NCBI GenBank assembly: GCA_959347315.1
Contig: OY365806.1
Span: 51,326,068 to 51,390,067, forward strand
Reading direction: 5' to 3'
Source: Bimastos eiseni
Taxonomy: Eukaryota > Annelida > Clitellata > Crassiclitellata > Lumbricidae
DNA: 64,000 nucleotides
Translations under genes and position numbers: made by a program
Notes under the pieces: model-generated
Seen by the model: the letters and a program-made list of their open reading frames with translations, nothing else
Told to the model about the DNA's origin: nothing
The model's database searches: none
In this document: piece after piece, positions 54,966 to 64,000 of the stretch
Layout: each line of letters starts with the position of its first letter
Position numbering within the stretch: the first letter of the stretch is position 1

Positions 54966-57519
54966 CTTTATGTATCTGTGCAATTTAGCCACAAAACACA
55001 AATAAGAATAGCATAAACACCAACCAACACACAAATCACAAAAGAATGAGTCATTTAGTTTTGTTATGATGACAATTTGGATGGAAATGCCCCGAGAATC
55101 ATCAAACGAGCAGAGTTCCATAACCAACACCAACGGGCATTCAGCTTTTGGGCTTTGATATCACAAGGCAGAACATTTCACTACCACAGAATTTCTTCAG
55201 ATTCAGTTGATGGTCTTAATCAACCTTATGTCAAGGATTTGTCCACAGATTGCAATGCATTGGTGGCTCAATTGACAGATCACTTCATATACATGGCAAT
55301 ATTCGCCCAACAAAAGAAACCCATTCACTGTCATGTTGCATTATCTGGTCAACATCCTCACTTCTTTCCAACTGCTAAAGATAACAGCGACACAATGCTT
55401 GGCTGCTATGTGCTATGACAGACCAAATGCAACCAAACTCAAAGCATATGACCATTCTCAATTTCATCGAATCACATTGCAACCAAAGACTCCATGCGTT
55501 ATTATCTGGAATACATCTCTAACTGTGCAAAAACAAACTACGTCCACAGCAAAGCCGTCAATTCAAAATTCTGAGTCCATCAGCACAAACCAATGCATTA
55601 AATTGCTCATTAAATGTAACAACTGTGTATTTTCAAACTTATGGCAGCAACAGTTTTACAGTGGGGCAAAAGTCTTATGGGGCCTCTGATCAAGGGGCAA
55701 AGATAGGGTGGATGGAAGATTTGCAATATACTCAAAAGAGATGCATAGACAAGGTTGCATGCCTGGTGGCAGACTATAAATCTTGGAGATTAAATGTTAA
55801 GCTCTTGCTCTATTTTGAACAGCTGCTGCTGTCATTTCAGAGATTCAATGGATCATAAATCACTGAGTAATAATAATGATAATTTCATTTTTTTTAAATA
55901 ATATATTCAAAATGACAAGAACACAGTATGATTGCAATAATACTATGATCACAAGTTATTACATAAGTTGAATTAACCTGCATAAAGGTGCCCAACATGT
56001 CCTACATCTAATTTAACCAATGCAACAGCTTAAAATGGAAGATTAGTCAACCTTAGGAGTATCCATTACTACACAGCCCCACCCCTCCGTCTTTGCTACC
56101 CTCTCAAAAGTAGTCGAGGAATAGCAGACAATGATGTAGCTAAAACATTCCGATATAAACTGTTTAACTACAACTTTAGACAGTCATTGACTTTGAACTG
56201 TGTTCTGACCTCATGGACTTAAACTGAGCTTCTCAAATGGATATGCCTTAAACCAAGGCAATCATTTCACTTGAAGCGACCATTGATCAATGCCTGGCAC
56301 ATTGTAATAAGTAATAACGGTGCTCTTTAATTCTTTAGATGATATTAAAATCTGGGACTAATATGGAAGGTATGTGATGCCGCAACGCCCAGGTCAAATC
56401 AGTGATTGTCTTTTCTGATAAATTGGGGCTGATGTCTGTGATCGGCTATATATTTAATGAACAAATTTACATCCGGATACTTGGCAGGATAACTTTGACC
56501 ATATAAATCGCCGAAAATTTCATCTAAATGTATGTTACTCCAGTCAAAAAATCTTCCTTTGAACACATTTTATTTGTTTACAAGCTTTATTTCATTAATA
56601 GAAACAAATGTGACTACCGATTTATTCTGCAAAAATCCCGGATTTAGTCAAACACTTAGATTAAATCTAAGTCAATGACCCAGTTTTCGTTGGCTACATA
56701 TCCAGTCCATATTAGTCCCAGATTAAACTGTTGCCATTTTATATCCTTTGACTGGTCTGGCTATGGACTTAAAAACTTCATTACTTAAACTCAAACATGC
56801 TGTACTACCCTCAACAAATAGATCCTACATGATAGCTTGCCTCAGTGTCTGTGTCTACAGGTGTTTGCTTTAAGGATGATGAAGAAGCTACCAGGAAAAT
56901 GGTAAATTCAAATATTTATGGAAGCATCAAATCGATGTGCTTATCAAGATGCAAGTCAGAGGGCAGTGCCACATAAGAACGTCAAGAGGGCGCCTCTCAT
57001 GCAGAACCTGCCATTACATCAGCATCAATAATGAAATGATGGTCCAGGCACCAAGGTCCTTCCTCCACCCATCCATGCCTCCTCCTCTGCTCATCGATGG
57101 GTGCAATATAAATCACTCAGAGGATTGCAATCGAGTCACGCAACTGCACTCGATCCAAAGCCAAATGCAATCAGAACGAATATCGGTTATGAAATCGGTT
57201 GGACTTTCAGACGAAGTCTAGAAGTTCCCGGATTATGATGAAGCAAAAAGAAGAAATGTGTTCCTTACATTGGAACACATTTGGAAATGGGAAAGTGGAT
57301 CATGCTTCAATTCCAATCAGTTGCACAACAGAAACAGAGCTTGTGCAAAGAAGAAACAGCAAAAAGCAGCAGAAACAATTTAGCATGACAAACTGCCTCC
57401 ACATTTCTGTAGATCAATGGAACTCATTCTGTTACAAGTCTCTCTTAATATTAGAAAGAGGTGACAGCACATTCCAATCTGACATGATCACATGATCATG
57501 ATGATTACAGCACTCTTCT

Positions 57520-57728
57520 GATCACACCTAAATCACTATTCCCATAAAACCTACAGTACTCCTCTGACCACACCTATAGCACCTCTCTGATCACACATAC
57601 AGCACTCCTCTGATCACATATACAGCACTCCTCCCATCACACCTACAGCACTCCTCTCATCACACCTACAGCACTCCTCTCATCACACCTACAGCACTCC
57701 TCTCATCACACCTACAGCACTCCTCAAG
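57520..57728. repeat. 23-bp tandem repeat
   Basis: About nine copies of CACACCTACAGCACTCCTCT plus CAT/GAT, increasingly regular toward the right. Confidence 0.93.
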
Positions 57729-57746
57729 TGCACAAGGCATCAAAGT

Positions 57747-58492
57747 TAGAGCTGTACCGATTAATTGGCCGGCCGATTAAGCAGGCTGATTACGGAGATA
57801 TCGGCGGTATTGGATATCAGCAAGATAATCGGTGCCGATATTAAAAATAATATGTTTTATTTTATAATATCATTTTCAGTCCACAAAAGCAAAATGATGA
57901 CAGCAACATCATTGGGTCTGTGAAGGACAGCATTATGTTCCGTTCCCACAGCATGTTAACTCGGGCTTCCTCTAGCTTGTCTACTTTAAACCACCCAGTA
58001 GGCCAGGTAAAGTGTCAATATAGGTGTCCTGTAGAGTAAGTCTCAGTAATTACCCTGAGTACACCCGGCACAGGTCATCTCTGATGGCCCAATCTTGCTG
58101 CTGGCAGATATTTTAGGTCAAAGTGGCATGTCGTAAAAGTGGGTAGGGAATGGTATCATTGGCATGTTTGATAGAAGAAGGCGTAAAATTACATAGAGAT
58201 CTCTTTTCTCTCCTCCCTCGACGGCGGTCTGCCTAATCTGTATTGCCTGCCTAGGATTAGTCCCAAACTACATGTATACGTCTCCTACCGTGCAAATGTT
58301 TTGCTTGTAACACAACAATAGACAGTAGCAGTAGGTCTATCTTTTGGAACCGGACATCTTGAGAAACACAATTAAATAATCAGCAAAATAATCGACAAAA
58401 TAATCAGCAAAATAATTGGGTCTAGGCAAATGAATAATCGGCAATAATTGGTATTGGCATAATCGGCAAAAAGTGATATCGATACAGCTCTA
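57747..58492. mobile_element. hAT-type MITE (746 bp), TAGAGCTGTACCG ends
   Basis: Left end TAGAGCTGTACCGATTAATT followed by GGCCGGCCGATTA; right end GATATCGATACAGCTCTA. Flanks ATCAAAGT (57739-57746) and ATCAAAGG (58493-58500) match at 7 of 8. The ends carry repeated AATCGGC/AATCGGT motifs. No transposase frame. Confidence 0.92.
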
Positions 58493-59369
58493 ATCAAAGG
58501 ATGATTGTGTAAAGTAAGACTATAGTAAAATTGTAGTCATCTGCAAAACCCCAATCCAAACGTTTAGTTAAGCCAACAGCCAAAGGAAAACCTGATGCAG
58601 AGAATGTTTTAGCTAAAGTACAAACATAGCAATAGACACATATAACAACTGGACAACCATTTCTCATGGGTCATAATTGTATGATTTGATAGGCTATTTG
58701 TCCTGCCTTGAAACCCACCGGCTTCCCTGACATTTGGTCTCCCTGATGGATTTTGACTGGGTTTCTCCAATGAATCATAAATCATCACTACAGCTCCCCT
58801 TTAAGTAAAGGTTGATTGATCGCTTGTCGATTATAACAACAATCATGCCAAAACCACTTAGTCAGGTCACGTAATTATTTGATTAAAATATGAAAATATA
58901 TAAAGTGTGCTGTGCTACAGCGCTACACCCTTGTAAAAGTAATGCCAGGAAAAGGTACATGGTGAAGCTATAACAGCCAAAGCATCAAAGTCATTTTGCC
59001 GATTGTGTAGCATCAGCCATTTTGCAGTAACCAGAAAAAAGTTAAGTATCAGATTTATTGTAGTTCAGGCAAAAAAATCACTGTGAGTCTGTGGCTGTTC
59101 CATAGACTTGTTTGGCAGTAGGCAAATTTTTATACCAGCAGTGTATTTGTACGAGCAGTTAAGACAAATGGCAGGCTGTTTCTGCTGACAGTGAACATTA
59201 GTTTCAAGAGCATTATATAAGTTATAAGTTGATTTCTGAGGCATGTAACAACATCTGACCACAGTGGTGAGCCACAGTGTCTTAACTGGTGCAAAGACTT
59301 CTTAATTTGTGCTCTCAATTTGCGCATACTTGTATACAAGTCAGACCCTTAGCCTGCCGTCCATCCACC

Positions 59370-59620
59370 CGTACTTTGGACCGGTGTAAATTATTCTGGA
59401 CAGGTTAAATTATTTTGGATGGGCATAAATTGTGCATAGACGTGATTGAATGGCTTGCCAAAAGAAACATAGTCCATCATTATTGAATAAAAGTTGGCAT
59501 TAAATATGATATAATGTATAAATCCAATCCTATTGCATATGAATTTAACAAATTGTTGTTTGTATCATTGTATCTAAAACAAAACTTATGAATTCGATCA
59601 ACACTCATAGGTCATTCAAT
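59370..59620. repeat. Dispersed direct duplication, copy 1
   Basis: About 250 bp resembling 60725-60995 in the same order (GGATGGGCATAAATTGTGCATAGACGTGATTG and later ATTTAACAAATTGTTGTTTG). Confidence 0.6.
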
Positions 59621-60129
59621 GAAGAGTGGGGCGTTGCCGTGGGACTCCCGCCTTGGTCGTTTCCGGCTTCATAGGCTCACAGCTGTGAGCATTGAGCGCC
59701 ATGACTTTGAAGTCTAAATGCTGTTGAAAGTATTAATCTGTTAAGACTTCTGCTACAGCAGACTCTCAGTTGTGTGTGTGTGTGTGTGTCTTTTCTTCAT
59801 TCCAGCATAGTTTGTGACTGTTGAATTGCATTTCCCCCCATCAATCAATACCTTCAGTAGTCCACCTACCATTAAGGAGTGACAGGTTCAGTGGACAGCC
59901 AAGACTCACACATACAAACCCCCATTATGTTTAATTACCCTGGGATGAGAAATGAAATGGGAGTGGTCCACCACTGATCAGATTCTGTGGCTGCTTCACT
60001 TTTTGTCAGCTGCCCATGGACTCCTGATTATCTATCATATATGTCCTAGCCTAAATATCAGCGACCCAGCCAACTGGCAAGAGTTTTGTCTTGAGTAACA
60101 TTCATATCTAAAATCATTGGATATAGTTA

Positions 60130-60442
60130 AGACTGTCAGACAAAACAGTATGTGGATTCCAATAACTTGCTCCCAGCAAATCCGTCAGGCTTACCTATTA
60201 ACCATTCCATCAAGTTCCTCTTGTTTTGCCTACTATTTAGAAGTAAATGGTGCCATGGAAAGGACCAAAGTCCGACTTCTGGTTCAGTTTGAAATCAGTG
60301 TGGCCTTAGATAAGGTAGACCATGACAATCTAATCCATCACTTCCCACCTTTTTATTGTGATGGACCTGCAGGAGGATTATTTCATATTGCAGCTGGACC
60401 TGTGTTCAATTTACCAATTCCTTTTCTTCTTCAATCATCTTA
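60130..60442 (+). mobile_element. Non-LTR reverse transcriptase fragment
   Basis: The + frame contains VRLLVQFEISVALDKVDHDN, matching the RT core box LL-x-LS-A-AFD-x-VDH with the first catalytic Asp in ALDKVDH. The neighbourhood is frame-shifted. Probably the same relic as the piece at 61150-61700. Confidence 0.65.
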
Positions 60443-60724
60443 AATAAGTATTAAAATTGGTATAAATGAATGTTTAGACAATTCTATGACTATATTACCA
60501 TATGAAATGATAGACCTGTTAGTGTTTTTTGCTATGACTTTTCAAAATGTCTGTTTCTTGATATTACTTTGCTGAAGGATTTCGGGACTTGGGGAGCTTT
60601 GTTCTAATTCATCATCTATTAGATCATGTTGGTAATTCTCCTACAATGCTTGTCTGGCTCTTTTATTGATGGGCAAGTGATCTGCAGTCAAACCAACTCT
60701 CCACCCACTCTTTGGAGGGTTGGA

Positions 60725-60995
60725 AATTATTCTTTGCACCAGCATAAATTATGCATGGACACGATTGGATGAACTGATGAATGTAACACAGTTCAAAATC
60801 AATTAAGAAACAGTGTGTGCTAAATATGATAATTATATTACATAAGCCATATCTCCCATCATATGATGCTAACAAATTTGTTCATTGTATGCAAAACAAA
60901 ATTTTTTATATTGATATGAAAAAAATGTCAATTGTCAATGCTTAAATGCATTCAAAATGTAATATACAAGGTTAGGAGTGAGTTGGAAGTCATTC
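60725..60995. repeat. Dispersed direct duplication, copy 2
   Basis: Diverged copy of 59370-59620 (ACCAGCATAAATTATGCATGGACACGATTGG; GCTAACAAATTTGTTCATTG). Confidence 0.6.
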
Positions 60996-61149
60996 AATGA
61001 TTGATCCGGGACCAGACTATACCTCCAACAACACATTCATTGCAAATTCTCCTGCATGCAACTTAGGTGTCAATTTTTTCTAAAAGCTTAGCTTCTCTGA
61101 TAACACAGCTCATCATTTCCATTCTTGCTTCCTACGTATCCACCCAAAA

Positions 61150-61700
61150 CTGCATCTACAATCACAATATTTATGGTTCATGCTAAATTGAACTACTGCA
61201 ATTCTCTTTTCTTGAATATAGATATCCCCCAAAAAATGCTTCCAAGCCATTAAATATGCTATACTTTGAGCAGTCACCAAAAACTCAAATCCAAATCCAA
61301 TCCTACCAGCAGCTCTCATACCACCGTCAGTTGTTCACTCTAGTCGATGCTAAATTGGACAACTGCAATTCACTCTGTTCCTCAACAAAGACATCACCGA
61401 AATAAACTCCAAACTCCAATCCATGCAGAACGCTCTCGTCTGTGCTGTCACCAAAGCCCCTAAACACCACCATATTACTCCTGTCCTCAAATCACTCCAT
61501 TGGCTTAAAATACTCAAACGAATCTAATATAAAGCCATATATGACTCACATACAACCCACTTCAAATCCTCACAACCCTCATAATATCTCTGTCAGTTGT
61601 TTGTTCACGGCCCAACCAATGTCTTTCTCTCAGCTGCTGACACAAAGAGATTAAATGGCTATGTCAGCTGACTTATCTTATTTTGTCCTTTTGACGTCTG
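61150..61700 (+). mobile_element. Non-LTR retrotransposon C-terminal fragments, two successive copies
   Basis: At 61400-61528 the + frame reads KLQSMQNALVCAVTKAPKHH, then ITPVLKSLHWLKILKRI, which is the CR1/L2-type L-Q-x-x-QN-A-A-R-L...H-I-TP-x-LK-x-LHWLP region. An LDNCNSL/LNYCNSL start is seen twice (about 61184 and 61352), so two partial copies lie in tandem. Stops and frame changes show both are dead. Confidence 0.8.
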
Positions 61701-62399
61701 TCTGAAATCTTTGGGATGTTTGTGAACCACATTTTCTGAACACCTAAATCTTATATGCTGTCTTTTTCAACTGAGGTTCATTTCCAGTTCACCCAAGATT
61801 ACCTACTGCTGGACTTACCCTTGTTTGTGCATCTGTTTTTTGTAAGAGTGACTACTGCAGTGCCATATTTATTGGCCTACCCGTGGTGTGCACCAGACAA
61901 CATAGGCATGTACAGCTGTATGATCACTGGCAGTATTTCAAAATTTTATAAAGTTGTGCATCATATGCTTGATAATAATATTCTTCCTCTTTATTAATTA
62001 AAGCTGACTAGAATGCAGTTTGATTGCTGCATATTGCAAGTCATATTATGAACAGATAATTACAAGCTGTCACAGGAGTTGAATTCAACCATATGGCCGC
62101 CATGCAGAGCACCCATCAATCCATTATGTCCTACTGCTCATCTCAACAACCCCACCAGGCAACATCCCTGAAAGATCCGCCCAAACAGCTTGATGTTGAT
62201 TGAGGATTAAATTCCTAATAAATTACACCTGTTATCCAACAACTCAGATCCCAGCTTAAAGCATCACGAAATGCAGTTACAAATGCAGTAATAACAAAAT
62301 TTAACTACTCTTTTATAGAACAAGGGTAAAGATGCATCTTAGTGTATTTTATTATTCATAGTTCAAATGGTATATTTTAGCGTATTTTGTTATTTGACA

Positions 62400-63060
62400 T
62401 GAATAGATGTCCAACTGTAGCTTAAATGGAGCTGGGATCGATGTAATGAAGACTGTAAAAGTAGAAACTGGATTGATGAAAGGAATTATGCTTAAATGGA
62501 AGCTGGTTCGAGGAAAATATCAAGCTCACATAGAAGCTGGATTGATGAGAGAATGCCGTTACGATGGAAGTGGAATTGATGAAAGAAGGCCACTCAGAAA
62601 CTGGATTGATGAAAAAAAACCCACCTAAATGGAAGCTGGATCGATGAAATCAAATATACATAAATTGAAGCTGGATCGAGGAAAATATCATGCTTAAATA
62701 GAAGCTGGATTGATGAGAGAATGCCGTTACGATGGAAGTGGAATCGATGAAAAGAAGGCCGTGTACTCAGAAACTGGATTGATGAAAAAAAATACACCTA
62801 AATGGAAGCTGGATTGATGAAACAAATATACATAAATTTAAGCTGGATCGAGGAAAATAACATGCTTAAATAGAAGCTGGATTGATGAGAAAATGTCGTT
62901 ATGATGGAAATGGAATCGATGAACAGAAGGTCGCACATGCAGAAACTGGATTGATGAAAAGAAATATGTCTATACCTAAATGGTAGCTAGATCAATGAAA
63001 ACGATCATAATTATGCTTAAGAAGAAGCTGGAATGATGAAAAGAAATCAGCTCCTTTGGA
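62400..63060. repeat. About 34-bp repeat with about 170-bp higher-order period
   Basis: Units carrying GAAGCTGGATTGATGA. The variant GGTTCGAGGAAAATATCA/GGATCGAGGAAAATA recurs at 62508, 62676 and 62848. Same unit family as 17085-17260. Confidence 0.92.
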
Positions 63061-64000
63061 ACAATTCAACGTCTTTCTTTAGTACATTGCCTGTAGCAAT
63101 TCTAATAATAATAATTAAATACGGTAGTTTTTCTGATCAAAATTTTTTTGAATTAAGTATGCTAAAATGTACCTTTACCAGAACAAGTTACTGACAACTA
63201 GTTAAATTATTTCAAAAGTATTTTAAGGTCCATTTTCTTCCATTTCCCAATAGCACCAAGATCTTATCCACTTGTCAACTAGAATTTCGGATACCAACTC
63301 AAATGAAGGGTATGGCAGAACAACTCTCCTGGACCTAGCCTTAGCCCTAGTGGACGATATTATAAATATAAATTGTAAATGATTGGCATATAACAAGTTG
63401 TTAGGCTAATATCATGACCGTCAATGTTTAGTGGTTTCTGTGGGACTCAATCAGCAGTTCAATTATTGGCCACACCATTTACAGCCTACATAGGCCTACT
63501 GAACGATATTTCCACCTCTGTTCCACTTTAGTCCTCTTACCCAGACCATTATCAAATGAGACATCGATTGTAGCCTACAGAGTGGGCTGGAGAATCAAAC
63601 ATCCAGGAAGGGACTTGCAAAGCGCCTCCTTTGCATGTCGAGGCTTAGGAAATAAGTAACACACTTCATTCCCGAAGTCAGCCAAAGGTAGACCTACTGA
63701 TCATCTTTGTTCAGATCACATTAGAGGAAGCAACATGAGCAAAGCCTAATGCAGCAACAATGCAACTTCACACAAGCAGAAAACATACATCCTACTTTTC
63801 AATGATTCTGACCTTATCATGTACAACGATCAGAAAGGTCCAAGTCTTCAGTCAGAACAATTTTCCATGAGCTTTTAACGAACGACCTTCTCTGCTGCAG
63901 AAATATGTCGAAATATCCGTAGAAAATTTCACTAAGTCTCCATGTTTACAGCATCCTCAATCTCCTCTCGCCTAGTGATAGGCGTCTACTGTTCATTAAT

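Larger units (their letters stand above)
40816..64000. other. Gene-poor region, repeats only
   Basis: No exon with a recognisable family or a consistent splice structure was found in these 23 kb. Open frames of 60-170 codons at 45274-45777, 46767-47103, 55077-55858 and 56937-57495 lack recognisable domains. The region holds hAT copies, solo LTRs, RT fragments, SINE-like tails and minisatellites, listed separately. The SORBS-like promoter or a 5' non-coding exon would lie near its left end. Confidence 0.55.

Noticed and set aside
55077..55858. Chain of open frames of 77-118 codons
   Set aside because: Overlapping frames with no domain and no consistent splice sites.
56937..57495. Two overlapping open frames near 57 kb
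   Set aside because: No similarity seen; they end against the 23-bp array.

Overview
This is a 64 kb piece of an AT-rich, repeat-rich animal (metazoan) genome, most likely an invertebrate. The evidence is GT-AG spliced genes with short exons and kilobase introns, two animal-specific protein families, and many relics of hAT transposons, non-LTR retrotransposons, solo LTRs and minisatellites. No bacterial-type operons are present. The sequence alone does not fix the phylum.

Two genes can be reconstructed, pointing tail to tail. On the + strand, about 1.04-15.06 kb, lies the 3' part of a polycystin (PKD1/PKD2-family) cation channel gene. It has a recognisable exon at 1040-1176 and then nine exons from 4723 to the stop at 15060-15062 whose splice phases all agree. 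They encode the extracellular polycystin/TOP domain, transmembrane segments S2-S6 with the pore, and a long acidic/serine-rich cytoplasmic tail with an 18-residue tandem duplication. The 5' part lies left of the window. On the - strand, 40.8-16.5 kb, lies what looks like a complete SORBS (sorbin/vinexin/CAP/ArgBP2) adaptor gene. Fourteen exons with compatible phases give about 783 residues: an N-terminal region, a SoHo-like segment, a conserved GDIPLEGL motif, a charged helical segment and three C-terminal SH3 domains, the last ending a few residues before the stop. Only 1.4 kb separates the two stop codons.

Introns and the 41-64 kb intergenic region are occupied by repeats. There are hAT elements with verifiable 8-bp target duplications (13.4, 10.9, 43.2, 51.7, 50.7 and 57.7 kb) and decayed hAT relics (19.5 and 23.3 kb). 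Two solo LTRs have 4-bp target duplications (45.8 and 52.3 kb), and one of them is nested inside a hAT copy. Reverse-transcriptase fragments lie at 5.4, 10.4, 24.6, 60.1 and 61.2 kb. SINE/LINE tails end in CTATATAA plus an AATG-type repeat. Long tandem arrays include a 1.4 kb TG-rich tract in a polycystin intron, a 1.35 kb 19-bp array abutting a SORBS SH3 exon, and a 2.8 kb 22-bp array with a 904-bp higher-order period. No supported gene was found from 40.8 kb to the right edge.

The most unusual feature is the 19-bp array at 21.67-23.01 kb. Its unit, read on the gene strand, repeats the 3' splice junction of the exon it touches.
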